Positions 43,664 to 52,526 of a stretch of DNA of 64,000 nt are shown piece by piece. This stretch comes from Millionella massiliensis. GTDB lineage: Bacteria; Bacteroidota; Bacteroidia; Bacteroidales; Rikenellaceae. A program made the translations under genes and the position numbers. How positions within the stretch are numbered: position 1 is the stretch's first letter; each line of letters opens with the position of its first letter. Location: assembly GCF_900104655.1 (NCBI RefSeq), contig NZ_FNWD01000002.1:1038246-1102245 (forward strand), written 5' to 3'. Below the pieces are notes generated by a model. That model did no database searches and was not told the origin of the DNA. It was given only the letters and a program-made list of their open reading frames with translations.

Positions 43664-44775
43664 TATCGGGCGCCTCCGTCGTCGGTTTTGACAATCGCCT
43701 CGATGGCATTGGAAGTGATCCAGCCCTTGTTACCGTCCGAGAGGACGATTTCGGTCCAACCGTCGAGCTGTTCGAGCATCCGTACCCGGGTTCCCTCATG
43801 CAGTACGAAGATATCCTTGCTGCCGGCCGAAGGCGAGCTTTTGACCGGAGCCACCAGATTCATGACGATGGCTTCCGTGTTGTGCAACAGTCTATTCCGT
43901 TGGAAATTGGCGTAGAACGTGGTTCCAAGGCAAAGCACCAGCGACACTATCCCGCCGTAAAAACCGAGTTTTCGCAGCCCCATCGTCCCGGCAAGGAGCC
44001 AGAGAATGATCGCCGCAAAGGTCACTGCCAGGAAGAACAGTCCCAGCGCCGCCCACGTATCCGAACTGAACATCAGTCCGAGATCGCGCAGCCACGTCTT
44101 GAGGAAGAATTCGGGAACCGAGTCGATTTTGTCGACAATGCGCGCATTGGCCATCGCCAGGTTGTACTGCGTATCTTCATCCGTGGGGTCGAGCAACAGA
44201 GCACGGTTGTAGTTCAGGATTGCCTTCCCCATGCGTCCCTGCTTGAACCAGCTGTTTCCAAGGTTATAATACAGTTTGCTGCTGTGCACGCCCTGCTGGA
44301 GCAGCGTCTCGTAGCGGTCGACCGCCAGACGATAGTTGCCGTTGCTGTATGCGGCATTTGCCTGAGCCCAAATCGAGTCCAGAATCATTTTTCCGCCCTC
44401 GGCCACATCTACCGGCGACTCTGCCTTCAGCAGCGCGGAGGTATCGGTAGTAGCCACAGCCACCGTGTCGGAAGCCGCATTGGCCTGTTCGGCATTGGCC
44501 GGCAGTACCGCGATCGAGGCCGACAAAATTCCCGCCACGCACCACATCCGCGCTCCATAGCCGCGCCGTACTGACGCTGCTTTTTCGTACGTGCGGACCG
44601 GAACGGGCTGCACGACCGGAGTCAATGCCCCTTCGGTACGTTCCGCCTGGTTTCCCATGTCGAGACGCGCGGCACCACGCCATGCACGGCACACACGCCG
44701 CCACCAGGCAACCATCCGATTCAATTTGTTTACTTGACTGTATTTATTATATATCGTTCTCATAACCAGCATCAT
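43663..44775 (-). CDS. batE: BatE-like protein (TPR, two membrane segments, SH3-like domain)
   Basis: A 370-residue last member of the Bat (Bacteroides aerotolerance-type) cluster. TPR repeats cover about 130-215 (AAYSNGNYRLAVDRYETLL, YYNLGNSWFKQGRMGKAI). Two membrane segments follow (about 240-285), then a bacterial SH3-like domain (about 305-365, VRMLEQLDGWTEIVLSDGNKGWI). It begins with a four-base overlap (ATGA) with batD. A hydrophobic signal-like segment starts only at residue 77 (MWCVAGILSASIAVLPANA), so the first 76 residues, basic and unstructured, form an unusual extension, or translation starts later. Bat proteins act in the periplasm and inner membrane; function is unclear. Confidence 0.8.
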   Translation of the reverse strand: MMLVMRTIYNKYSQVNKLNRMVAWWRRVCRAWRGAARLDMGNQAERTEGALTPVVQPVPVRTYEKAASVRRGYGARMWCVAGILSASIAVLPANAEQANAASDTVAVATTDTSALLKAESPVDVAEGGKMILDSIWAQANAAYSNGNYRLAVDRYETLLQQGVHSSKLYYNLGNSWFKQGRMGKAILNYNRALLLDPTDEDTQYNLAMANARIVDKIDSVPEFFLKTWLRDLGLMFSSDTWAALGLFFLAVTFAAIILWLLAGTMGLRKLGFYGGIVSLVLCLGTTFYANFQRNRLLHNTEAIVMNLVAPVKSSPSAGSKDIFVLHEGTRVRMLEQLDGWTEIVLSDGNKGWITSNAIEAIVKTDDGGAR

Positions 44776-46679
44776 ATTTTGGATTCAAACCGCCCGATCA
44801 GATCGAGTGCCGCGTTGTAGGCCTTGTCCATCTGGACCCCAGCCGCAGGCGAATACTGCGCGAATTCACACTCCGAGATCAGGCTCAGGAATTCACGCGC
44901 CTGCTCTTCGGGCACGCCACGACCTTCGACCAGTTCACCCAGGACACGTTCTTTGGTCAGGTTGGCCACGTCGATCGCCAGTTTGTCTCCCATATAGCCC
45001 CACAAAGCCCGGAGCAGCTCTTCGAAGAAGGCGCTCTCCTTACCGGCATTCATATAACCTTTGGCACGTTTAAGACGACGCAGGGCCACTTTGTTCGCCT
45101 TTTTGGTCTTCACCCGAACGATGTCGGCGCGTTCGCGGATGTTCTTCTGCAGGTAGAAGAGCAGGCCCGCAAAAGCCGCTGCCAGCAGGAAGACGATGAG
45201 GAACCATTTCCAGGACCAAAGCAGAGCGTTACCCTGCGGCACCAGTTTCGGGTTGCCCATCCGGATAAAGCGGATGTCGGAACCCAGCATCTTGAGGTCC
45301 TCTTTGGTTACGCCCGAGACCATGCCCAGCCCGGAGGTTCCGCCCCCTTCGTCACGCAGGATTTCCACCGGGAAGTCAGGTGTCTTGACCGATTTGTACT
45401 GACCCGACACGGGGTCGAAATAAGAGAACGAGACGCCGGAAATGTCGTATTTCCCTTCGGCACGCGCAATGAACGGGAATTCGAAAGTCTTTTCGCCGGT
45501 CGTACCGTTTGCCGTGTTCGTCAGCCGTTCGTTGGTCTTCATGTCGAACTGTTCGAAGGCTGCGGGCAGTGTGATGCGCGACGCCTCGACCAGCGGAAAG
45601 TTACCGGTCCCGGTGAGCCGCAGGATGATCGAACCGGCGGAGTTGGCCGAGAAGCGGTCGCCGGAGATCATGCCAGCCAGTTCAAACTGTCCGACCGCTC
45701 CGGTGAAATCGGCCGGCTGCGGCTGAGGCAGCTCCTTGACGCGGATTTTTACGGCCGACGAGGCGAGTCGGCTCGATACGTTTTTAACCTCGGGCGCACC
45801 GCCGAAGAAGATATCGTAGGGCGACCCGGTCGTCGGGGTTTGGGTCACGAGTTGAGCAATGGCCGTAAACTGGGCCTGTTCGATTTCGAGCGTTCCGGTA
45901 CGCTGCGGATAGAGCAGCCACTGGCGCAGGGTCTGCGTATGGTAGACCTTTCCGCCGAGCGTCGTGCGGTTGTCGCCCTGCTGACCCGAAACATCCATCT
46001 CCTGGGCCCAGAAACCGTTCAGAGCCGGATACTTGACATTTTCGAAACCGACAATGTTGACCTGTGTATAGATTTTAAGGCTGGCCACAATGGGTTCACC
46101 TTTATAGACATCGGTTTTATTGACCTCCATCCGGAGCAGGATATCGTCCGAGTTGAGCGTGGCTTTTCCAACAGGCTGGGCGTTTCCTCCCCCCTGATGC
46201 TGCCCGCGCCCACCTTGAGCCCCCTGAGGATTCTGCTGACGCGCCTGATCGGGGGTCAGACATTCGATGCTCGTGGGTTTGGTCTGGTAGGTTTTCCCGG
46301 CAACCGTGGCCGTAGCGGCAGGCAGATCGATCTTGCCGGCCTTATCGGCCTGCACCCAGAAGGTGTAGGTCACCGTAACGCGGGTCTGCGACACCCCGTT
46401 GATGAAGGAGGAGAAGACCCCGTTCGAAGGCACCGGCCCGGCCAGCACGTTCAGACCGTTCATGGCAGGCTGCGTAAACTGAACTGCATTGACGTCCAGA
46501 TTGGGGGCGCTGACCGAGAATTCGATTCGGAACTGGTCGCCCTGAACGACCTTCAGCGGCGCATGGACTTCGAACTCAACGTCGCCCTGCGCGCGAACCA
46601 GGCTCAGGCTTCCGGCCAGCAGCAGGCAGACCAACATCGTGATCCGACGTAAATATCGATTGAATGGCTTTGTATTCAT
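44772..46679 (-). CDS. batD: BatD (BatD/OapA-like aerotolerance protein)
   Basis: A 635-residue protein with a signal peptide (about 1-30, LLAGSLSLVRAQ). It has several beta-sandwich repeats in the periplasmic part (FEVHAPLKVVQGDQFRIEF, LRMEVNKTDVYKGEPIVASL) and a single membrane segment near residue 490 (FLIVFLLAAAFAGLLFYL). A cytoplasmic helical tail ends the protein. This is the BatD architecture. A Gly/Gln-rich linker (PQGAQGGRGQHQGGG) lies near 150-165. A -7 box nine bases before the start codon suggests a separate transcript for batD, batE and recR. It overlaps batE by four bases. Confidence 0.85.
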   Translation of the reverse strand: MNTKPFNRYLRRITMLVCLLLAGSLSLVRAQGDVEFEVHAPLKVVQGDQFRIEFSVSAPNLDVNAVQFTQPAMNGLNVLAGPVPSNGVFSSFINGVSQTRVTVTYTFWVQADKAGKIDLPAATATVAGKTYQTKPTSIECLTPDQARQQNPQGAQGGRGQHQGGGNAQPVGKATLNSDDILLRMEVNKTDVYKGEPIVASLKIYTQVNIVGFENVKYPALNGFWAQEMDVSGQQGDNRTTLGGKVYHTQTLRQWLLYPQRTGTLEIEQAQFTAIAQLVTQTPTTGSPYDIFFGGAPEVKNVSSRLASSAVKIRVKELPQPQPADFTGAVGQFELAGMISGDRFSANSAGSIILRLTGTGNFPLVEASRITLPAAFEQFDMKTNERLTNTANGTTGEKTFEFPFIARAEGKYDISGVSFSYFDPVSGQYKSVKTPDFPVEILRDEGGGTSGLGMVSGVTKEDLKMLGSDIRFIRMGNPKLVPQGNALLWSWKWFLIVFLLAAAFAGLLFYLQKNIRERADIVRVKTKKANKVALRRLKRAKGYMNAGKESAFFEELLRALWGYMGDKLAIDVANLTKERVLGELVEGRGVPEEQAREFLSLISECEFAQYSPAAGVQMDKAYNAALDLIGRFESKI

Positions 46680-46687
46680 ACAATATG

Positions 46688-46695
46688 CAAAGTTA
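46688..46695 (-). promoter_or_regulatory. Putative internal promoter before batD
   Basis: TAACTTTG on the minus strand matches TAnnTTTG and lies nine bases before the batD ATG, implying a very short leader. No -33 TTG is visible. Confidence 0.4.
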
Positions 46696-47018
46696 ATCTT
46701 TTGCTGTGTAATCTTTTTACTATGCTTTCGGCCGTCTCGACTGCACCTTCATCGGTGTCATGCTCGATCTGCCGTCCGTTTTTCATTTCGTTTCCACATT
46801 CGCACACTGCACCGTTTTTACAGTGGAAAACACCTTGTCTCCCCCCCAAACAGTCCAATTCCTTTCATACTACCCCACGCTGCTCCACTACACTATAGCG
46901 TTCTTCTCTCTCGCTCTCTCAGTTCCACCTCACACTGCCCCCCCTTCTCCCCTGCTTCTACACCCCACTCGCACCCTCTCGTCCTACCGTACGCCCATCC
47001 GTCCGCTCTCCCGAGGGT
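46696..47018. other. Pyrimidine-rich spacer splitting the bat cluster
   Basis: About 320 bases between batB and batD, strongly C/T-rich on the plus strand from 46740 on. No gene is supported. Confidence 0.55.
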
Positions 47019-48059
47019 CTACGACTTGAAGACCGAAATCCGGGCCAACAGGCGGTTCTTGCGGTCGAGCATCAGGAACTCGAACAGCAGGATCGCCAGC
47101 GCCGCAGCCAACAGGTAGTGGAACTGGTCGTTGTACTCGGCAAAAGCCATCGAGGAAAACTCCTTTTTCTCCATCTGGCCGATCTGTTTGAGAATTTCGT
47201 CCAGTCCGACGGTACGGTCCGAGGCCCGCACATAACTGCCGCCCGTGAGGACCGCAATCTGTTGCAGGGTCTGTTCGTCGAGCTTCGAGACGACCATCTG
47301 CCCGTTTTCATCTTTCATGGTCTCACCACCGATCGTGATCGGCGCCCCCTCGGGCGTACCGATGCCGACCGTGTAGATCACCACGCCGGCCTCCTTGGCC
47401 ATCTGGGCAGCCGCGATCGGGTCGTCATCGTGGCTCTCACCGTCCGTCACCAGAATAATGGCGCGGCTCTGGTGGCTCTGTTCCGAGAACGAACGGGTGG
47501 CCACTTCGATGGCACGGGCGATCGAGGTGCCCTGACGCGGGACCATATCGGGATTCAACCCGCTCACGAAACTTTTGGCCGAGATGTAGTCCGACGTGAT
47601 GGGCAGCTGGATATAGGCATCGCCCGCAAAGACAACCATCCCGACACGGTCCTTGTCGAGCTGTTCGATCAGCCGGCCCACCGCATTTTTGGTTCTCTCC
47701 AACCGGTTCGGAGCGTAGTCTTCGGCCAGCATACTGTTCGAGACGTCGACGGCCAGCATGATCTCCACCCCTTTGCGAGTGACTTCGTGCAGTTTGGCAC
47801 CGAACTGCGGCTGGCCGAGCGCCAGAATCATCAGCGTCAGCGCCAGCGTCGTCAGGATAAATTTGTTACGGATCCGTTTGGGCGACGCTTCGGGCATCAG
47901 CTGACGGATCACCTCAATGTCACCGAAACGGGCCAGGCGCCGTTTCTGCGCACGACGGTAGAGGATATAGACGACAACAGCCAGCGGCACCAGCAACAGG
48001 AGCCACAGGTAGTCGGGTTGTGCAAATCTGAACATGTTCATGGTACACTTGTTTTTCAA
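47019..48059 (-). CDS. batB: BatB (von Willebrand factor A domain protein)
   Basis: A 346-residue inner-membrane protein. Two N-terminal membrane segments (about 17-35 and 65-80) are followed by a VWA domain with MIDAS motif DVSNS (about 104-108), IQLPITSDY and LVTDGE, and a C-terminal membrane segment (about 318-335). This matches BatB; BatA and BatB are paralogues. The cognate AAA ATPase is MoxR, encoded upstream. Translation could start at Met1, Met7 or Met9; the shortest (MFRFAQPDYL) fits other BatB N-termini best, but no ribosome-binding site decides. It lies 163 bases after batA. Confidence 0.85.
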   Translation of the reverse strand: MKNKCTMNMFRFAQPDYLWLLLLVPLAVVVYILYRRAQKRRLARFGDIEVIRQLMPEASPKRIRNKFILTTLALTLMILALGQPQFGAKLHEVTRKGVEIMLAVDVSNSMLAEDYAPNRLERTKNAVGRLIEQLDKDRVGMVVFAGDAYIQLPITSDYISAKSFVSGLNPDMVPRQGTSIARAIEVATRSFSEQSHQSRAIILVTDGESHDDDPIAAAQMAKEAGVVIYTVGIGTPEGAPITIGGETMKDENGQMVVSKLDEQTLQQIAVLTGGSYVRASDRTVGLDEILKQIGQMEKKEFSSMAFAEYNDQFHYLLAAALAILLFEFLMLDRKNRLLARISVFKS

Positions 48060-48222
48060 CGCGTTTCACTGCATGGCCGGGCGCCGGGCCACACACGAAA
48101 CAAACGGTCATACACTCCTCATTTTCGGCCGCTCCGTTTCAGTCATCCCCTGATTTCAGCCAGCCCGGCGTGACCACTCTGGTTTCAACCGCCCCCGTTT
48201 CAGCCCCCCCGCTCCACTCGGG

Positions 48223-49221
48223 CTACGGAATCTGACGCAGGAAGATGTATCGGCAGAGCATCTCCACAAAGAGCAGTCCGACGGCCAGCAACAGCCACAG
48301 GTGATAGACTTCGGAGTATTTGACGAAGTTTTCGACTTCGACTTTGGCTTTTTCGAGTTGGTTGATTTCGGCGTAGATTTCAGCCAGTTTGGTATTGTCC
48401 GTAGCGCGGAAATAGCGTCCGCCGGTCTTGTCGGCAATCTCGCCGAGCATCTTTTCGTCGATCTCGACCTTGGCCTGTACGAACGAGATACCGCCCCAGG
48501 CGTTGAGCGTCGGCGTGGGGGCCACCCCTTCTGTCCCGACTCCGATGGTATAGACGCGGATACCGTAGTCGGCGGCGATCTGTGCAGCGGTGAGGGGGTC
48601 GATCTGGCCGCTGTTGTTCACCCCATCGGTGAGCAGAATCACGACCTTACTGGGCGAGTCGCTCTGCTTGAGCCGGTTGACGGCTGTCGCGAGACCGTTC
48701 CCGATGGCCGTACCATCGGCGATCATGCCGCTTTCGATCTGGTTCATCAGGTTCACCAGCGAGACGTGGTCGGTGGTGATGGGCGACTGGGTAAAGGCTT
48801 CGCCGGCAAAAACCACGAGACCGATCCGGTCCGTTGGGCGCTCGATGATGAATTTCGAGCCGATATCCTTGGCGGCAGAGAGACGGTCGGGCTGAAAGTC
48901 GCGGGCCAGCATCGAACCGGAGATGTCGAGGGCCATGACGATGTCAATCCCTTCGGCATTGACGTTCTGATGGTCTTCGGAGGTCTGCGGCCGGGCCATG
49001 GCGAAGATGACCAGTGCCACGACCAGACACCGCAGCAGGAAGGGGGTATGGCGCAGCCAATAGCGATAGGTTCGCCCGAGCCGCTGGACTCCGGCCACCG
49101 TGGAGACCTGCATGGCGGCACGCCCCTGGATGGTGCGATAGACGTAGTACGCAATCATGGGCGCCAGTACGACCAGCAGCCACAGGATACGCGGGTTTTC
49201 AAATCTTACTATATCGAACAT
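48223..49221 (-). CDS. batA: BatA (von Willebrand factor A domain protein)
   Basis: A 332-residue inner-membrane VWA protein. Membrane segments lie at about 12-28 and 60-77, followed by MIDAS motif DISGS (99-103), TQSPITTDH and LLTDGVNNSGQ. A C-terminal membrane segment (about 308-326) ends the protein. FENPRILWLLVVL at the start is typical of BatA. The VWA domain faces the periplasm and may bind other Bat proteins through metal. The gene follows batC with a 115-base gap and precedes batB. Confidence 0.87.
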   Translation of the reverse strand: MFDIVRFENPRILWLLVVLAPMIAYYVYRTIQGRAAMQVSTVAGVQRLGRTYRYWLRHTPFLLRCLVVALVIFAMARPQTSEDHQNVNAEGIDIVMALDISGSMLARDFQPDRLSAAKDIGSKFIIERPTDRIGLVVFAGEAFTQSPITTDHVSLVNLMNQIESGMIADGTAIGNGLATAVNRLKQSDSPSKVVILLTDGVNNSGQIDPLTAAQIAADYGIRVYTIGVGTEGVAPTPTLNAWGGISFVQAKVEIDEKMLGEIADKTGGRYFRATDNTKLAEIYAEINQLEKAKVEVENFVKYSEVYHLWLLLAVGLLFVEMLCRYIFLRQIP

Positions 49222-49336
49222 CTAAGCTCTATTATGTAATTCGTACTGTGAGGCGTCACGGCTGTCCGTTGCGGGGACGTTCCGCCATGCTCTCCCGGAC
49301 AATCCTCCGCGGACACACCGGGCAGCGAATGACGCA

Positions 49337-50146
49337 CTACCACTGTTTGCCGGAGCCGACACCGACGGCCTGGGCCTTCTGCTCGTCCACCTTTTTCTTG
49401 GTGTTGTCGTCACTGGCCTGAATGGCCTGCAACATACGCTCGGCCTCGTCGCGCGAGGTGGAAGGCTGCTGCTGAGGCTGCTGGCCGCCCTGATTCTTGT
49501 CTTTCTGGTTGTCGCCCTGGTTCTTGTCCTGGTTGTTTTTATTCTGATTCTTGTTCTGGTCCTTGTTCTGGTTCTTGTCGTTCTGATCCTTGTTTTGATC
49601 CTTATTCTGGTCCTTGTTTTGGTCCTGATTGTTCTGACCTCCACCACCATTCGGATTGTTCTGATCCTGATTGGGGTTGTTCTGATTATTCTGGTTCTGG
49701 TTGTTCTTCTGGTCTTCGTCCTGTTTCAGTTTCTTGGCATAGGCCAGGTTGAACTTTGCCTCCTTGTCATCGGGCACCAGACGCAGCGCGTTTTTGTAGG
49801 CTTCGATCGCCTCGTCGAGTTTGCGCTGTTTGACCAGCGTGTTACCCATGTTGTAGTAGGCCGAAGCCTGCCGCTCGAGATCGGTACCATCCTGCACCAG
49901 CCGCTGATAAGTGGCCGCCGCATCATCGTAACGGCCCTGTTTGTAGAGCGCTCCGGCCAGGTTGAAGTTGGCTTCGTAGGAGCTGATATTCTTTTCGAGC
50001 GCCCGTTTATAACCGACCTCGGCTTCGGGATATTTGCCTTCGTAGTAGGCGCGGTTGCCCTGCCGGATGTCGGCACGCTCCTTCTGGGCCCACACGGCGG
50101 CGGGCATGAGCAGCAGGGTCGGAATAATCAATAGCCTCCGCATCAT
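49337..50146 (-). CDS. batC: BatC-like TPR protein with Asn/Gln/Lys/Asp repeat
   Basis: A 269-residue exported TPR protein with a signal peptide (1-20, PAAVWAQ). Three to four TPR units fill about 25-140 (GNRAYYEGKYPEAEVGYKRAL, YYNMGNTLVKQRKLDEAIEAYKNAL). Residues about 145-230 are low complexity, rich in Asn, Gln, Lys and Asp, with the unit QNKD repeated in register. The C-terminus (SRDEAERMLQAIQA) is a conserved helix in BatC. It overlaps the preceding gene by four bases (ATGA). Its position before batA differs from the usual order, where batC follows batB. Confidence 0.82.
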   Translation of the reverse strand: MMRRLLIIPTLLLMPAAVWAQKERADIRQGNRAYYEGKYPEAEVGYKRALEKNISSYEANFNLAGALYKQGRYDDAAATYQRLVQDGTDLERQASAYYNMGNTLVKQRKLDEAIEAYKNALRLVPDDKEAKFNLAYAKKLKQDEDQKNNQNQNNQNNPNQDQNNPNGGGGQNNQDQNKDQNKDQNKDQNDKNQNKDQNKNQNKNNQDKNQGDNQKDKNQGGQQPQQQPSTSRDEAERMLQAIQASDDNTKKKVDEQKAQAVGVGSGKQW

Positions 50147-51225
50147 TGGTTCGCCTCCTCTTTATCTTCGTTTTCGGGATCGGGTTCAGGGTCATCGCCC
50201 GGGATTTCGGTAGCGTCGGTCGCGGTGGCACCGGCTGCGGCCGGACTCTGGGCGGGATCGGGAATCTCCTTGGTCTCTTCGACGTAGAAATAGGCGTCGA
50301 AGTAGGCCTGTTCATTGTCTTCGGGGCTGGGGGTCATCTTGGCAAATTTCACCAGGTCGGCCAACGAGAAGAGTTCGCGGAGTTTCTCGCGGAGCCGCTC
50401 GTCGTTGACCTCACGCATCGCGTCGAGAATCTGGTCCGAGGTCATCTCCATGGCCCCGATACTGTAGCGACCTTCTATATAGATACGCACGATGTCAGCC
50501 AGTTGGGAGTAATACTCCTTGTGTTTGCCGTTTTGCCAAAGTTTCCGGCTGTGGAGTTTCTCCAGCGCCCGGATAGCCTGTACGTGGGGCGGCACGACCC
50601 GTTTGGGACCGGTGCGTCCTTTCCGGCGACGGATATATTTGATGACCAAATAGATAATTACGGCCAAAAGTACGGCAGCCGCTGCACCCCAATAGACATA
50701 CTCTTTGATTTCGTCGAAGATGAGCGGGGTGTTGATGGGGCGTTTGATATCGAAAATCTGCTGTTTGGTGGTGTCAATATCAAACGTTCCGACGGTGAGC
50801 TGCATGGTTTCGGGCGCGAAGACGGTATCGGCCTTACCGGCCTTGGCGTCGTTGAGCGACGAGGACCACACGACCGGGAATCCGCCGAGGGTGTGCGTCC
50901 CCTCGTCGAAGGAGGTGAGGCGGTACGACACGCAGAGTTTGATCCGCCGACCGTTTTGGCTGAGGGTATCGATACGGTCGATGCCAAGCACTTCGATCTG
51001 CGGGGTGAGCTGGTTTTTCTCGAACTGGGGCAGTTGAATCTCCTGCGCTACGTCCTTTTCGATATTGAGGTGCATCGCGAACTGGTCGCCGATCATGATG
51101 GTATCGCGCGTGAAACGGGTATGGATTTCGGGCGCCCGTTCCTGAGCCAGTGCGGATTGGAAGTTGATCGGCCCGAGCAGCAGACCGGCCAACAACATAA
51201 GGTATATTTTCTGGTATCGTTTCAT
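50143..51225 (-). CDS. Bat-cluster membrane protein, BatD-like beta domain
   Basis: A 360-residue protein of unknown function found between DUF58 and bat genes. It has a signal peptide (about 1-28, SALAQ), a periplasmic beta-rich domain (about 30-175, IHTRFTRDTIMIGDQFAMHL) and a membrane segment near 178-196 (YWGAAAAVLLAVIIYLVIKY). A cytoplasmic helical region follows (about 215-310, with HKEYYSQLADIVRIYIEGRY), then an acidic Pro/Ala/Glu tail. The helical region resembles that of DUF4381-type proteins. It overlaps batC by four bases. Role: probably a partner in the MoxR-Bat complex, by context only. Confidence 0.7.
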   Translation of the reverse strand: MKRYQKIYLMLLAGLLLGPINFQSALAQERAPEIHTRFTRDTIMIGDQFAMHLNIEKDVAQEIQLPQFEKNQLTPQIEVLGIDRIDTLSQNGRRIKLCVSYRLTSFDEGTHTLGGFPVVWSSSLNDAKAGKADTVFAPETMQLTVGTFDIDTTKQQIFDIKRPINTPLIFDEIKEYVYWGAAAAVLLAVIIYLVIKYIRRRKGRTGPKRVVPPHVQAIRALEKLHSRKLWQNGKHKEYYSQLADIVRIYIEGRYSIGAMEMTSDQILDAMREVNDERLREKLRELFSLADLVKFAKMTPSPEDNEQAYFDAYFYVEETKEIPDPAQSPAAAGATATDATEIPGDDPEPDPENEDKEEANQ

Positions 51226-51235
51226 CCCCTATCGG

Positions 51236-52126
51236 TTATCTCATTTTGAAGAGCCTCAGCAGGGCGGCCACGTAGTCTTCGCCGGTGGCCACATTCACGC
51301 TGTCGACCCGGCATTTGGTCAGCACATGGGCGATAGCGGTCGAGGCGAGCTCCCAGTAGCGGGCATAGTTGTCGCGTGTCTTCTGCGAGGCGGTATCGAC
51401 CCACACTTTGCGACCGGTTTCGGCGTCCTGCATCTCGATGATTCCGACGTTGGGCAACTGGCTCTCGCGGATGTCATAGATGCGCAGCCCCACCACGTCG
51501 TGGCGCGAGGCGGCGATTTTCAGCCCCTCTTCGAAGTTGACGTCTCCGGCGTCGGGCGTCAGGTCCATAAAGTCCGAGAGCAGGAAGGCGGTGCAGCGTT
51601 TTTTCATCACGTTGGTGAAAAAGCGCAGCGCACCGTTCAGATCGGTTCCGCGCCCTTCGGGCTGGAAATCGACCAGATCGCTGATGATACGCAACACGTG
51701 CTGACGCCCCTTCTTGGGCGGAATATATTTTTCAATGCGGTCGGAGAAGAAGATGCAGCCGATCTTGTCATTGTTCTGTGCGGCGGAGAAGGCGAGCACG
51801 GCGGCAATTTCGGTAATGAGGTTCTTCTTGAGCTGGCCCTGCGTACCGAACATGCGCGAGGCGCTGACGTCCACGAGCAGCATCATGGTCAGCTCGCGTT
51901 CCTCTTCGTAGACCTTGATATAGGGTTTGCGATTTCGGGCCGTGACGTTCCAGTCGATGTCGCGGATGTCGTCGCCGATGCGGTAGTCGCGCACTTCGCT
52001 GAAGGCCATACCGCGTCCTTTGAAGGCCGAGTGGTATTTCCCGGCAAATATGTCGTTCGAGAGGCCGCGGGTCTTAATCTCGATCTTGCGGACCTTCTTC
52101 AGTATGTCTTCTTCGTTTTCTTTCAT
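51236..52126 (-). CDS. DUF58 domain protein of the MoxR-Bat cluster
   Basis: A 296-residue cytoplasmic protein of the DUF58 family, a VWA-like fold. The signature FSEVRDYRIGDDIRDIDWNVTARNRKPYIKVYEEE (about 42-76) and the MIDAS-like DVSASRMFG (about 85) are present. DUF58 proteins almost always accompany MoxR ATPases, and are thought to link the ATPase to VWA membrane proteins. The gene lies 10 bases upstream of the next gene and about 400 bases after moxR. Confidence 0.88.
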   Translation of the reverse strand: MKENEEDILKKVRKIEIKTRGLSNDIFAGKYHSAFKGRGMAFSEVRDYRIGDDIRDIDWNVTARNRKPYIKVYEEERELTMMLLVDVSASRMFGTQGQLKKNLITEIAAVLAFSAAQNNDKIGCIFFSDRIEKYIPPKKGRQHVLRIISDLVDFQPEGRGTDLNGALRFFTNVMKKRCTAFLLSDFMDLTPDAGDVNFEEGLKIAASRHDVVGLRIYDIRESQLPNVGIIEMQDAETGRKVWVDTASQKTRDNYARYWELASTAIAHVLTKCRVDSVNVATGEDYVAALLRLFKMR

Positions 52127-52526
52127 CGGGTTCGCCTTGGGTTAGGTTCGAACTTTCGGGTGGGGGCATCTGGGGTGCACGATCTGAACGGGAGTGAGCG
52201 AAGGGTTCTGATCTTCGGATGCTTTTCGCACGCCGCGCGGGGAATGGCTTTCGCCATTACGCTCGAAGAGGGGCTGCGGACCAGCGTGTCGTTATTTTTT
52301 CGGGCATTATTTTCCGAGCCACCTCACGTAAGCGGGATTGCCGGGACTACGCCACACAAGCGGGCTTTCCCCACGCCACTCACATCGCGGCATTTTCGGA
52401 AACTACCCTGCCACTCGAGCCGTATTTTCGGGGACTGCCCTGCGCGGGCGGCGTCCGCGTGACCGCGGCGGGACGGGCGATACTGCGTATCGCATGACCG
52501 AGCACTGCATCCCTTCCGCAGAACGA
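52127..52526. other. Spacer between moxR and DUF58 gene
   Basis: 400 bases within a co-directional cluster. No convincing frame, hairpin or repeat is seen. A separate promoter for DUF58 onward is possible, but no clear TAnnTTTG box was found by eye. Confidence 0.45.
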
